Shown piece after piece: positions 46,232-59,142 of a stretch of 64,000 nt of DNA (its first letter is position 1; each line of letters begins with the position of its first letter). The position numbers and the translations under genes were made by a program. The notes beneath the pieces are model-generated. The model did not search any database. It was not told the origin of the DNA and saw only the letters and a program-made list of their open reading frames with translations. The stretch is taken from positions 308,453,827 through 308,517,826 of the forward strand of contig CM057338.1 of the NCBI GenBank assembly GCA_030015575.1, written 5' to 3'. This DNA is from Agapanthus africanus (Eukaryota; Streptophyta; Magnoliopsida; Asparagales; Amaryllidaceae).

Positions 46232-48303
46232 TGTAAGTCTATGTCGCTCACCTCGCAAGCTAGCGAGAAGGAGGAACAAGTAAAAATCGAAACTTTCTTA
46301 CATAGCAACATAGAATAAAGCTAAAGGATCTTTGCCAAACCATTACTAACGAACTACGGAGGTTTAATCTACTGTGTTGTAAAGATTATACCTTACGAAT
46401 ACTGTCCTTCAGTTCTTTTCTCCGCTGTCCTCCTCGTCCGTGTGAGCTCCGAGGATCGATCCGGATCTTGGTCACCTCCGCGGCCTCCTAGAGTCGAAGA
46501 CGATCCACCCGAAAGTCTATAGTCCGAGCTCCACCCCAAGCCGAGGTAACTAGGGTAACAAGTTTGCTATGCTTGATGTCCTAGGTGATATAGAGGAAGA
46601 AGAAACAACCATGGGATTTGTTTGTCTATTTAGATCCTTATTTTCTCAACATATGAGAGCTAAAGGATTTTGTAGTGAGGAGGAAGAAGAAACAACCATG
46701 GGAGCTCTCTTTTGATGAGAGAGAATGAGCAAGAGATAATGATCAAGAGAAAAATATATTTACTAATCTTTTATCATGATAATATGTGATGGCTACACTT
46801 GATTTGACCATTATCATCTCAAGATAAATCCAAAACAAAAGAAGAATCTAGAGCTCACAAAATATCTAAGTCAACAATAGTCAACTAGGTCAAATGGTCA
46901 AGCATGGTCAAATGGTCAAACCAATTAGTCATAACACAATTATCATTAAGAAAGATAAGTAAACATTTCCCTCCACCTCATAATGGTTTTGACCAAGTCA
47001 ATGGTCAAAACCCTAATGAGGCACCTCCTTCTTCGCTCCTCACAACCGTGCATACACACCCGTATCCGCATTCCGTAGAATACGAATGCACAGAAGACAA
47101 AACTACTCCATCTATACAATACTAGGATCCGTCTTAAACCAAAGCCCACTAGTATTATCCGCCTGAACATCATACGCGCACAAGTGCACGCAAGTGATTG
47201 TAGCCCTGCCGTAAAACCATACGGCCTCTACACCTTTTGCCCAGTGTAGGGAAACTCTCTGTGTGGGACTCTAAAAACTCAACACTACTCTGGCAGTAGG
47301 TTTAACCACAGACCACAAGCGGCACTAACTGTACGTAATGGTCCCCAGGTAGATGTCGATAAGAAGGCCGATGAGGTAAACCGATCCGAACTCCTACTGA
47401 GCCTGAATGTGACAATCTCTGTACAGTCTAGTCCGTTCATCTAAAATATCGCATGTCGGGCCTAGGGGCGGTAAATGTCAGACCCCTAATAGCGGTACAA
47501 GTCATGTCAGAGTGTAGCCCAGAACACCCTGAGAAACTACTGGAAACACTATCAGTAAATCCCACTTTCCCTGGCCAGGGACTTTGTGTAATGGCTCTCC
47601 TAGATACAGCGCGATATCAACCCCCAATCCCGGGAGAGACGAATCCTGTCTAACCGCTACTGCTTCCAAGTGCTTTGGGACTGCACCCAACTACTACCTA
47701 TTTGCACGACTCTTTTGAGCCGTGGTAGGGTAGTAATCAAAGTACAGTGGGAACACACTCGAGGCGAAGTAGCAGTATCAAGTCGACGGACTAAGCTGTA
47801 CTCCTGTCACCTGAGAACTGTTATCTGACGATAGGTATAGTACCAACCAACAGTTCCCGATGAGTCCTGTCCAGTGTACTCGTAACCTAACGAGCACCTG
47901 CATACTATCTCCAGTACGACGTACTAATGGCTGTGGGACAGGCCATCTCTCCTGCTGGGATGAGAAACGTATACGCTAGTCTACTCCGGAGTATCGATGC
48001 CCCGTCTCGATAATCCTACGACTAGGGACCTGTATAAAGATGTGCTTGTTGATTACCCAGCCCCCACTAGTGTGACTGCCATCACAACGCTGGTAATCAT
48101 GCAAAGATCCTAAGGGCTCCACTAATATGTATAAGCGATATGCGAAAAGAAACACATGCACATATTGAAGTAGAAACAAACCAAGTAGCATACTACCATT
48201 TTGAGCAATACTGTCTATACAACTGTGAATATCCCAAGCTTCCATTAAGTAATATACAAACTAGTATGATACAGTAATGGCCTCTAGGGCATATACACTA
48301 ACA
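46232..48303 (-). mobile_element. Element F: copia solo LTR (2072 bp)
   Basis: On the minus strand it begins TGTTAGTGTATATGCCCTAG at 48303 and ends CATAGACTTACA at 46232, flanked by TGGTT duplications (46227-46231 and 48304-48308). The uninterrupted target, TATGTGCGGTTATCATGG, is in P2 at about 54660. The sequence is homologous to E's LTR in its central 1.2 kb (GGTTTAACCACA, CTACTCCGGAGTATCGATGC, GATCCTAAGGGCTC) but diverged, so it is a related subfamily. No interior or second LTR is present, so it formed by LTR-LTR recombination. Confidence 0.93.
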
Positions 48304-50030
48304 TGGTTATCATGGTGTCATAAAATAAATCATTATCTCGTCCGATACGGCCATAGCAAACCACTAAAGCATAAGAAAGCAAGTGAGTCATGAATGTAAT
48401 ATGCATAAATTGAACATGAATTTAAATGCAATGAAACGGTAACAATAATCATTCGTGAACAACTCATCAATATAATTATATTACGGTATATATTCACTAT
48501 CATCATAGCCATAATGCAATATCTATAGCATGCGATCATGCACAATTACTATAACACATATATAGCACGCATCCAATATAATCACTTAAAAGTAGTCATA
48601 TTGTGTATATATGTACAATCGTTTAAAAGTAGTCGTACGGTGTATATATCACGGCATAAGTAGCGGAAGTTAATTTGTAAGCTATATAAACACTTCATTA
48701 AAATATATGTCACGCAATTTGAAAATATTATGAAAGGTTTTCTTTTGAAAAACACTTGTGTCGATTATAGACACGTGGAAAATAGGACGACAATAGCACT
48801 TTTGAAAGTGATAACAAATATCGATACATGAAAATAATATCTTAGGTACCGTCTCTTGGACCAGTTCTATTTGAAAACTATATAGTTTAATACATCTCAT
48901 CCTCGGCAGGGTCTCTATAACGACCCTCTGGTCCCCAGCAAGACATCTTGTGCCTTCTAATCTCAATCACTCATAAATTGATCACATATCACCTCAATCG
49001 CTCATGGATTGATCACACCATGTATTCGTAATCGGTTCTCCCCCACCTCGATAACGGATATCAAAAAACAGTCCACCATGTATCCGTAATCGGTTCTCCC
49101 CCATATCGATATCAGATAATAACAAACCATAAATATATAGAAACTCATGGTGGACGTATCTTCATTATAATAAGAGTAAACCGCAATATGCAAACACAAC
49201 CAAGTTTATAAAATAATACAACGCGGTTTCCTAAATCTTATGGAAAACACGGTACGCACTAATAACAGAATCATAACGTAAACGGATAACATGTAAAGCA
49301 AGCATAGTGTAAACGAATGATGAGTAAGCACATTGTAAATGAATAATAAGTAAAGTAAGCACAACGTAAACGAATAATAAGTAAAACAAGCACAACGTAA
49401 ACGAATAATAAGTAAAGCAAGTATGGCATGAACGAGCATTGTAAATGGATAAATACTTTCGAATAATTCAATTATAGTTTAAAATAGAACGAAACATTTT
49501 TTGAAAATAAGGAGGCTGCGATAGTGTAAAAATACATATCTCTTTTAAAGTCCAGCAGTGTGTCCCTTGTATTATAGTTCTAAAATTAGAAACGAATAGT
49601 TAGTTTTAGAAATAAGTACAACTTTTGTATTTTCATAATCTCCCAATCGAGGAAATAATAAGACTCAGCGAGTCAAAAATAAAAGTCTGTATTCGACTAA
49701 CCATCACTACCTCATCCACTACGGAATCTCATCTCGTACGATGATAACCAAATATTCCATTGAATTAAATCATAACTACATTTTCGATAATTCCAAATGT
49801 TATGATAAATAATATAACGCGTTCAATAATTTTCAGTACAAATATCTAATCTACATATGCAAATACACAGTTCAATTAGTACGGACCGCTAGTCTACGTA
49901 CACACATAGCAATTAGTACGAACATCTAGCCGCATACGCAAACACACACTTCAAATAGTACGGACATCTAGTATCGAACACGCACATAATATTAATCATA
50001 CTATTACATGTAAAGCATGGTGTTCACGAC
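48304..50030 (+). repeat. Segment copy P1, second part, right of solo LTR F
   Basis: 48309-48560 matches 54665-54927, and 48560-49690 matches 62953-64000, on either side of element H in P2. Non-coding, AT-rich. It contains a roughly 60-bp pair around ATCGGTTCTCCCCCA (49020-49110) and a 30-33-bp array. From 49700 to 50030 the window has no P2 counterpart; it shows repeated TAGTACGGAC words. Confidence 0.7.
49270..49450. repeat. Tandem repeat of about 31-33 bp, five units (P1)
   Basis: Units built on GTAAAGCAAGCACAACGTAA followed by ACGAATAATAA. The matching, shorter array in P2 is at 63675-63800. Confidence 0.88.
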
Positions 50031-51146
50031 TAAAAGCTTAAGCTTTTTGCCTTTGGCGTTGGTACAAAGCGCTAGAACATCTTGGGCGCTGCACCACGTG
50101 CAAAGCACATGGAACCAATGCATCCCTATGTGTATAATGTACTAAACCCTTAAAGCTTACGCTTCAGTATAACTTAAGTTATATTTGGGAAAATATTTCC
50201 CTATCTTTTTTAAACAGATATATTTTTCTCGTTAACATGAGATAATTTAAATATTTTTCTAAAACTAGAAAGATATTAACTCTGTTAACAAAGGACCCTT
50301 GGATCAATGATCCAACGATACTTAAGCATCCGGGTTAATTTTATGATCAATTAGAGAGATCTCATATGAGAGATCTTCTTTACTTACCCAACAATCTCAT
50401 CCTCTATATAAATAATCCTTGAGATTAATCTCAATATACAAAGAACTCCCCATAAGCTTTGAGAAAAAATCCTCAATCCAGAACTTAAGTTCAATCGCTG
50501 CCATCAAGATCCTCGTCTTCTTCCTCTTTCAAAAATCGAGGTAAAGGAGGTTAATCTCCATTAAAAAAAGAATAAGGTTAACCTTCATACAGAATTTAAG
50601 TTTTTCTCTCAGATCTTGAGATTCTTAAGTTAAAACCCACCTCGTTGAAAACTTAAGCTTTCATAAAAGGAATTTTTGATTTTAAGATCTAGGGTTTGGG
50701 GAGAAAATTTAAGAGACCTTTTTGACCATAGTAATGGAAAGACATAAAGATCTTTAGATCATTACGAAAAATGAAAATGAATGATGACGATGATGAAGTC
50801 TAGAATCTGAGACACCCAAGTTCTCACCATGAGACATGAACAAATCTAAGATCATAGAAAAAAATTTGATCTTGATGTTATTAATGGTGAAAATACCATT
50901 AATAGAAGTTTATGTTTCAAAACATAAGAGATTAATTTTTGAAAAAACCTTGAGTTTTGCCCCACATGCTATATATGTGGCGCCAGCACTAGAAGAGGAT
51001 GTGCCAGTGCTTCCATGTGCCACATGGAAATCATGTGAGCAGCGCTCGTATAACATGCGCCCATATGGAATGCACCCATATTTCATGCGCCAGTATACCA
51101 TGTGCCCGACCATGTTACACAGACCAATTCCTTGCCCCAACTTGGC
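50031..51146 (+). repeat. LTR-like block C2
   Basis: Plus-strand counterpart of C1: GGCGTTGG and AAGCGCTAG words with CACGTGCAAAGC (50050-50115), self-complementary words (TTGGATCAATGATCC, 50312), TATATAAA at 50405, AAGAACTCCCCATAAGC, GAGGTAAAGG (50539), and a second GC-rich stretch with GGCGCCAGC and repeated CATATG-like words (50980-51100). It sits directly between the end of P1 and the start of P2. Borders not established; it may start at TGTTCACGACTAAAAGC (50030). Confidence 0.5.
50405..50412 (+). promoter_or_regulatory. TATA box of LTR-like block C2
   Basis: CCTCTATATAAATAATCC, equivalent in position to 10838-10845 in C1. Confidence 0.5.
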
Positions 51147-51435
51147 TAACTCTTGTTTTCGTGGAAGGGGATAACAAATTGGTAGTGGGTTGGTTATGTT
51201 CCAAATCAGCACGACCACCTTGGAGGTTTATGCATATATTGCATGAGTGCACCATTCTTTTATCCTCTAACCCTTTTATTGAAGTTGTCGCTAACTCAAG
51301 ATCTCAGAATGTTGTTGCTCAAAATATTGTTTGAGCATCAACAAACTCAAATTTATCGGGTATTTAGTCTTTCTGCAGTTTGCCTTTTGAACTTTCATGT
51401 ACTCAAGATTTTAGATGGTTGCTGCTTTTAATAAA
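51147..51435 (+). pseudogene. LINE-type RNase H domain remnant, segment copy P2
   Basis: Reads VVEGDNKLVVGWLCSKSARP, then WRFMHILHECTILLSSNPF and IEVVANSRSQNVVAQNIV, ending at a TGA (51332-51334). It is the C-terminal half of the same domain as 22790-23097 plus 41464-41640, uninterrupted. Here TGCACCATTC (51247-51256) shows the pre-insertion sequence of element D's target. The Trp that is a stop in P1 is intact. The N-terminal half is missing; block C2 replaces it. Confidence 0.78.
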
Positions 51436-53790
51436 TAAATAGCAAGGGCTAATTTCTCAAAAAAATATAGTTAATCCTTATTATTTTTAACAATATATTA
51501 TATATCCTTAAAGTTGATAGTCTATAAAATTTAAATATGGATAGACAAGTTCTAGTCCATGAGTCTCACTAATAGGTTTGGAATTGTGTCGATTCTGTAT
51601 AGACTTGTCTGGTAAGTGGATGTGTTTGAACCCGTTAAAAATAAACAGCTTATGATCAGTAACATGTTGCTTTGAATCTAACCCGACACATTGTCATAGA
51701 AAGAAATATCTTGATCTCTTTTATCCTTTAAGTTGGCACTTAGCCATCAATCCGGTAAGGCCTAACTGTTGGGCCAAGTTAAGATAGTATTTGGAGAGAA
51801 AAATGAATCTAAATTTCTTATGATATCTAGGACCAAGCTAATGCATAGATTAGGTTTGCAAATTTATTTTTTTTGTATCTAGATGAAAAGGCATAAAAAA
51901 GATTGTTATATTTTATTAACGAGCTTAACGAAACACATTTGTTACCAAATTCTATTTTTCGGGTCGAGCTTCTGATTATTCTGCATTTATCAAACGAGCA
52001 ACCCATTAGCAATTGCGTCTCCCTAAATAATTGATTTTTTTAGAGGAAAGGGAGAGCAATCTTCCATATAGGACTGTTTAACGAAAAAGTTTCGTTTATG
52101 GTCAAAGATCCCGTATTTTCAACTCGCCCCTTTTTATTTTGTTTGTAGAGAGTGGTAGTGAGTGGAAAATACGTATTATTTATTTTTGAATAAAGAGTAC
52201 GGATTTATAAAGTGTTAGCGCTAATATTCATAATGGAGTAGAGAGATACTAATAGATATGCAACATGGTGCCAATCTTGAAGGTGTTACCCAATAAAGTA
52301 GGGTTACGATAGATAATTAGCCAATCACTATAATATAGTAAGGCTTTTATAAAATAATTAGCCAATCTCTGTAATAGAGTAGGGCTTTTATAGAATAATT
52401 AGCAAATCTCTATATTAGAGTAGGGCCTTTAGTGGAGTTGCATAAATCCGTATTTTTTGACATTGAAAGAAATATGAAGGTTGGGTTGTGCACTTCTAAA
52501 ACAATACGTAAATGGTGTATACGTGTTGTCTTCTTCATTACATCTGTAAAGATAAGAGAAACATACAAAATATGAGCAAATATAACAATTGAAGAACCTT
52601 TTATCACTAATAAAGAGACAAATTCATCATCAATCATGTTCCATTGATCACATGACAAAAATTACAAAATTAAAATAAGTGTGGGCTTGGGATCGTCGGG
52701 AATAGCCCCGATGTCCTTACCTATTTTAAAGAGTAGTAAGGAACAATACAATTATGTGAGTATTGAGGGGGAAGCGAGTATTGAAAAGTCTCTCTCTTCG
52801 TATATTCCCAAGCATGTCTACCTTCTCAAATGAGAGGAATCCATATTCTTTTATAGGCTAAAGGGATGGCATACTCATAAATAAAATGGAAGGGAGATTT
52901 GAATTCAAACTATTCTCTCCAAAGAAATGGGAGGGAGATTTGAATTCAAACTGCTCCCTCCAATAAAATGGGAGAGAGATTTGAATTCAAATGAGAACTT
53001 GATTTGAATTCAAATCAATAGTAAAGTCCCCCTTGAAGTTTGTACACCAAGAATTTCAACATAACAAGTGCAAAACCTGCATTCTTGACCCAATCCTAAA
53101 CCTGGGCATGCCTGGTGCATGCCCATGGACGTCTTTGCAGACGTCTCTATAGACGTCTATGCAGATGTCCATGCTTGGTTTTCCTTGACTATTTTAGGCT
53201 TCTGAACTCGATTTTGATATCCTTTAGGGCATCGAGGTTGTTTGAACATATTTGGATTTGCACGGGCTTGTTTAAGGTGCATCTGACATGCATGGGCTCG
53301 TTTAAGGCGCACTTTTGTTGATCTGAGACTTTAAGAGCCTGCTGCAGATATTTGTCGTTTTGTTTGGATGTTTGGGGTGAGCCCATACGTGCATTGCTTC
53401 TTGCTGAGGACGTCTTGTCATCCCTGAACCACGCGTTCATCTGAAACCGAACCGAGGCAATGTAGTGCATGAGTGTATGTAACTGAGCAAATGTAATTGG
53501 AATGGAAATGTAGTGCGTAGTCGTATATAATCCGAGCAGAGTCATCGGGAACCGAATAGAGGCGTCAAGCATATTCGATGACTAGGAACCAAGCAGAGAC
53601 GTCAAGCTTGCTTTTTAGGAGTTGAAATGAGGCATGGCGTGTTCCCTGAATGTCTAACAGAGGCATGGCGTGCTAGACTGTAAAAATGTGTCTGTCAAAA
53701 GAATCCAAAATTAGAAATTGCATGTGTGATAGTTGTTGATAATAAACCCATATGAAGGTTGATTGCTGGGGATAAGAACTCATGTAGAAG
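51436..53790 (+). repeat. Segment copy P2, non-coding part
   Basis: Paralogue of 41641-43945, with small indels (for example an extra ATTGATTTTTTTAGAGG near 52030). It contains the 41-bp array at 52290-52432, TTTGAATTCAAA palindromes (52893-53015) and the GGGCATGC hairpin at 53104-53124. No recognised gene. Confidence 0.7.
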
Positions 53791-54932
53791 TAGTGGTCGA
53801 CGATTTTAACCCCGAATCTCTTCTGAAACTCTAGTGTTGTTGCCAGGGATAAGAACCCAAAAAGGCACGTGACCGACACAATGATCATATGAAGTCCAGT
53901 GGACCCCACCGTAACCCATGTAAGCCAAAACCAGGAATCTAAACCATATATAAGAAAAATAAAGGTGAAGTTTTAAGAAATTTTTTTATGAAATGAAGTA
54001 AAGTTTGTTCTGTAAAGAGTTAACATATGAAAAACGGACAGCACCTCATTTTTGAATTTTGATCAAAATTCATATACAATGATAAAATATAAAAGTATCC
54101 CTACACGTGAGCAGGCTCGACACCGACATGGCGGAGATACAATCCACGCAAAATATACGATGCCCAAGGCGAAGAACAATAAGCGTAAAACAATAAAACT
54201 GTAGATAAATACATTCAAGCCGAATCCACACGAGTTCGACTACAATAACAATACAACTTCTAAAGTCTCGAGAAAATTAACTAGACTCGGTTGATGGAGC
54301 ACTTCTAGGTACAAAGATAGATACAAGGCAAATATCGAAATGAATTCTAACCTACTCAGCTCAAAGATAAATACGCAACCATCCTGAAAAAGCTCTTTTA
54401 CTGTCGCTATCAATCCAATCGACCAAACCTGCATGAAGCTATCGAACAACGGGGGTGAGTTGCCAACTCGTGAGTAGAATTCGCATAACAAGATAGAAAT
54501 TGCATGCATAAGCTGTGAAACAACTATGGTATGGCCAAATATGTACATTACGGAAGGTAAATATGCATCGAAACTAGAGTTCAAGCGATGAACAACAACA
54601 ATAATAATTACACGTCATGTACAACTCATGTACCGCTATCCTAGCATGTGTAGTATGCAATATGTGCGGTTATCATGGCATATAAAATAAATCTTTATCT
54701 CGCCCGATATGGCCATAGCAAACCACTAAAGCATAAGAAAGTATGTAAGTCACGAATTTAATATGCATAAATTAAACTTGAATTTAAGTGCAATGAAATG
54801 GTAACAATAATCATTCGTGAACAACTCAACAATATAATTATATTACGGTGTAAAATCTCTATCATTGTAGCCATAGTGCAATATCTATAGCATGCGACTA
54901 TGCACAATTACTATAACACATAAATTGCATGC
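53791..54932 (+). repeat. Segment copy P2, second part, left of element H
   Basis: From about 53857 it matches 45421-46231 and then, without the solo LTR, 48304-48560 of P1. It ends with the target duplication of H, CATGC (54928-54932). Non-coding. Confidence 0.7.
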
Positions 54933-56532
54933 TGTTCATCACAGAAAACTGCATTTCAATACCGCTCATTCATTATCATTTTTGTATTATATCGGTATTA
55001 TCAACCAATGTCTGCTCAATAAATACAGATTACAGGTATTCGTGACAAAACGCTGGAAATACACTCAAATACACTGATATAACATTTGTGATCCAACACT
55101 GCAACCGGAACTGAATGCCGATCTATATTTAAAGAATTTCTTTTTACAACATGCATGTATACACACTTTTTATCAAAAATGGTCCAACACATTACAAGTG
55201 TGGAAACCTTTTGTGATGCATGAACCTTGGGGCTGCCTTGCACAAGTGGGCACACAAGTTGGCACACAAATGATGACTTGTGTAAGAGAAGAGGCAAGTG
55301 GGTGTAGGTAATGAGTGATATAAAAAGTTGTGATGTGATTTAAAGGTTTGATTTCCCTCCAAAACTACTGAGTACAACCCAGGCTTCTACAAAGATATCA
55401 AACAACACCAGTAGGATTATGGAGAGCACACAACGTCATAAAACAAACACGAGCCTAATTGCCCAAAAGATGACCGACGAAAATGTCTAAATATCCGGCG
55501 CTGCCGGTCCCATCATGAAGAATGCGCCCCATTTTTCTTCTGGCTTTCCTCTGTTGTCACATCATCCTTATTATATTGTTTGTTTAATCTTATTTTGTGC
55601 TTATAAGTACCAGATCAGTGAGCAAGGAAAATAGGGACTTTGAGCTATAAGTTTACTCTTTGTTTCATTTTTCATTTTGAAGCTATGTACATAGTAGCTA
55701 GTTCACCTTGAGTTATTTGCCTTCTTTTGATCTTGCAACCTCTTTATTGAGCTTACAAGTTTATGTTTCGGTAATTGAACTCATGGTTTGTATCATCACT
55801 TGGAATTAATAAAGCTTTCATTTTGCACTTAGATTCTTATTATTCCTTTTCTATCTCTTTTACTTAGTTGCAATTTAATTTCTTGCCATTTACTTACTTG
55901 CAATGTTGTGTTATTCCTTTTATGTCATTTCATTTGCACTTTCTTTTGGTATTTTGATGGTTTGTGAATAGTGGTATTGTTAGGAAAAGAGAGTGGTTAT
56001 GTAAATTAAGGTTTTCTTTGCTCATTTCCTTTATCCGATATTTTCCCATTGAACTCCGCCTAAACCTTACGCAAGCGCTCCGTTAGGCACCCGATCCTAC
56101 CATGGTATCGTGGATCTCTAACTGTGACCGGGTGCGTTCGGTTTTGCCGGAGGCGAAAGTCAAGAGACAAGAACGGACGGACAAGGGTCAATAAGCCGGA
56201 TTTCTCTAATACCGTGCTTAAGCACCCCAATCCACGTTGTTGCCGATTACTCTAGCTTCAATAGTTAAGCTCGGCACAAAGGATTGAGTATGGATTTCCC
56301 TAACTTACACGAACTTATCTCTATTCCTAACAAACTTATACTTTGCATATACAAACACTTAGGTTAAAATCGAACAATTCCGACCCTTACTTAAATCGTG
56401 ATAAGAAGAACATAAAACACACCATCTCCCTGCGGACGACCCATACTCATCGCGGCTAGCTACACGCGACGCCGTCTTGATTGCGGTTAACTTTAGAACT
56501 AGATACGACACGACGAAATACCGTAACGATTA
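54933..56532 (+). repeat. 5' LTR of element H (1600 bp)
   Basis: Begins TGTTCATCACAGAAAACTGC and ends CGTAACGATTA (CA changed to TA). The TATA-like word CTTATAAGTACC at 55600-55611 precedes a conserved AGATCAGTGAGCAAGG. Its last 200 bp are alignable with D's LTR ends. Confidence 0.92.
55601..55607 (+). promoter_or_regulatory. Candidate TATA box of element H LTR
   Basis: GCTTATAAGTACC; the 3' LTR has GCCTATAAGTACC at about 62017-62029. Confidence 0.45.
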
Positions 56533-56534
56533 AA

Positions 56535-56552
56535 TGGCGCCGTTGCCGGGGA
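56535..56552 (+). other. Primer binding site of element H (tRNA-Asp type)
   Basis: TGGCGCCGTTGCCGGGGA, identical to element D's, two bases after the LTR. Confidence 0.93.
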
Positions 56553-56864
56553 GACGGTAACGTTTTTATTCTTATTATATTGGGTTAATCTTTGTATATC
56601 TTGTTTATAAATCTAACAAAATTCTAAAACAAACTAAAAAATCAAAAAATTTCTAAAAACCAAAACAAAAATTGACAATTCTAACTTTTTGCTCTCTGAA
56701 AATTTGACCTGTTAGCACTCTGAGACTAATTAGAAAATTTTAAAAAATAACGTTGAGACACTAGTAGAACAATAAGATCACTGAAGGAAATTGGAGCCCA
56801 AAGTCACAAACTCGCTGGACGACTTCTTCTAAATTCCCGACGCCGCCGGTTATTCCTTCTCCGT

Positions 56865-57155
56865 TTGCTCCCAAATTTTGTTCTGTGTTCCATTATTCTA
56901 TTATTTTCCCAATTTTATTGTTTGGTTTTTATAATTTTGTGTGTGCAGGAATTTGGGCATTCGCTTTTTCGCACTAAATATCCGTTTTTCCGACATTTGC
57001 AGATTTTACGGATTTGCGAACTGAGATTGTTTAAAGCAAAGTGTACATTCAAAGCTAAGGTGATTGCGAAATACAGTGCCAAATATCCGGGTAGTCTGAC
57101 CCGTGCAAGTGAACTTTTCAAGCAAGCCGGATTCAATTCAACAGGGGCTTCTTAA
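56865..57155 (+). CDS. Small basic ORF in the leader of element H (doubtful)
   Basis: A 96-codon open frame; only the part after TTTGTGTGTGCAG (a good 3' splice-site form at about 56937-56949) looks protein-like: it starts EFGHSLFRTKYPFF and ends with a Lys/Ala/Ser-rich helix-like stretch (AKYSAKYPGSLTRASELFKQ). It could be a small exon before the main ORF or chance. I recognise no family and found no counterpart in D. Confidence 0.25.
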   Translation: MLPNFVLCSIILLFSQFYCLVFIILCVQEFGHSLFRTKYPFFRHLQILRICELRLFKAKCTFKAKVIAKYSAKYPGSLTRASELFKQAGFNSTGAS

Positions 57156-57939
57156 CCCAAAAACTTATCGGTACGTATATCCTAAACACATTCTTTCTTA
57201 AATTCGACGCATCCACTGTTCTATCTTTGCAGGATTCTTTGCAAGTTCGCTGGCAAACGCTAAAAGTGACTAACCCGTATTTGGTGCAGCGCCGCGCTTA
57301 AACAGAAAAAAACGGTTGTTTGATATTTTGAATAACTTTTTCATTAATTTGCGCATTGCATCCATTAGTACGGACTTAAGGACAAGCAAACCCTACAACA
57401 TACGGTAAATGATTTCATCACCTTTTCCGTGGCCCACAAATCACGAAATTGAGCATAATGTTTACCCGCACAAATTTTAAAAGAAACTAGATTTTAAGTC
57501 TTTAAGGACTTCATGCTCATTAGGAGAAGTTAACTGTGTTTAGAACACCACTCAACGGTATATTGTTCACAGGGTGTCTAAGAAAGTGTTCACGGTGAAA
57601 CCGCCAAAAGAGAAAGGGTTATTCTAATTAAGGAACTTCGCAAAAGCGTTGGAAAACCTTCCCTTATCTCTGCATTTACCGGGCCTCGTGATCAGTATAT
57701 CTTGAGCCCGTTTCTCGACACAGTTTTACTTAAACAATCAAGTTCTTAAGCAAGTCTAGTTGACCTAGGTGAACCATAGACCGATTAGGTGTGTGTGGTA
57801 TCGTGTCGTGATTATTTTTCTTCTTTATCTTTTGTGTGTATATTTCATACTTTTGTTGATAACTAACATAAAAAAAAACAAAAAAAAAAAACTCACATTC
57901 TTTTTCATCTCCTTTTCTTCTTTTTCTTCTCTTCATATC
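57156..57939 (+). other. Leader of element H before the main ORF
   Basis: Non-coding. Shares blocks with D's leader: TACGGACTTAAGGAC (57369), ATTTCATCACC (57412), GGTGTCTAAGAAAGTG (57571), and TTGACCTAGGTGAACC (57759). A run of A and CT-rich DNA (57870-57935) precedes the ATG. Confidence 0.7.
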
Positions 57940-59142
57940 ATGGGTACCCCACACAGACCAACTCTTGCCGAACTTTGGTACCCTCAGCCAGATATTACTT
58001 CATACGGTTCTTGTTTTGGTAATACGTCAAACGATCCATCCATGCCAAAAATCTCTTTGAAAGATCAGATAGACTCTTCTAGGAAAACCATTTGCACACC
58101 ACAATCCACGTCATATCAACCTTTTCAAACTTTCAACCCTCCTTATGTTGATACCCCTTCTGAGGGAAACATGGCGACTTTTAAAGCGATGTCCATTGCT
58201 GAACGTATTGCGTAATCCCGTAGCCGATCTTTCATGCCTTTCACTACTCCGGATTCTTTAGGACAACAATTCTAACCATCTCCTTATCCAGATGTTGATC
58301 CTAATCCTCCCTTTTTCACACAACCATTCGATTCCTATCAATCCTACCCGACTTTTACACCCTCACTGGACATTTCTTCTGAACAGCCATTTGGGAGTTT
58401 CACGTATCCAGAAAACTTTGAATCTTTTACTGAAACCCCTACACTATCCTTGTCTAGTCTTGAACAGTCGTTAGAAGAGTTTCGGGTAGCTTCATGCCGA
58501 CAACTGGAGGAATTGAATGTGTCCATGGCTGCCCTTATACAACCTTATGAACCATCAGCTAGTTCCCCTCTAGCTCAAAATTTTCACATGTATGATGAGG
58601 CAATAGGACAATTTGAGGATTTGAGTCGTGAGAGTGAGCAGTACACCCTTCAAAATCAGACCTACCCTTCCCAAATTGAATTCTACAATTGCGGTTTTGA
58701 AAGTGTATCAAGTGCCCTAAATGAATCACCAATTGAAGATAGAACGGTTGATGAGTTGTGTGACTTTGTAGTGTTTAACTTACCTGATTGTGAAGGGACC
58801 CTATCAAGTGAAACCATTGCCAATCCCATGGATCTCTACACCTCCACTATAGAAATCCAACTGATTGAAAACCATGATTTTGTTGAGGTGTTTGAGAACT
58901 TTACGTTTGATTTGATTGAGGATATCGATATTGGGGATGATTTTGATGATGAACCCACAAATCTGGGTGAATTCTTCTCACCAAGTCAACACTTTCTTTC
59001 AGAACCATGTAGAAATCATCCTGAACCTTTAACTATTTCTCCTGAACCCCATTTACATCTTGAATTTATTAATGAAGATTTGGACGAATGCATGGATGAT
59101 TTTGATTTTGATTTTGTGGAGAATTTTGAGGACATTTTTTAG
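57940..59142 (+). pseudogene. Main ORF of element H: acidic protein of unknown family, about 400 codons
   Basis: One frame from ATG 57940 to TAG at 59140-59142, broken only by TAA at 58213-58215 and TAA at 58273-58275. The N-terminal part is Pro/Ser/Phe-rich (MGTPHRPTLAELWYPQPD; SYQSYPTFTPSLDISSE). The middle has a predicted helical stretch (LEQSLEEFRVASCRQLEELN). The C-terminal half is strongly acidic (LIEDIDIGDDFDDEP, LDECMDDFDFDFVENFEDIF). No zinc knuckle, protease or polymerase motif. It lies where gag would be, so a gag-like or particle-associated protein is possible. Only two nonsense changes in 1.2 kb suggests it was under selection until recently. Confidence 0.6.

Noticed and set aside
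49270..49450. CRISPR-like array
   Set aside because: The units are head-to-tail diverged tandem repeats without distinct spacers, in plant DNA.
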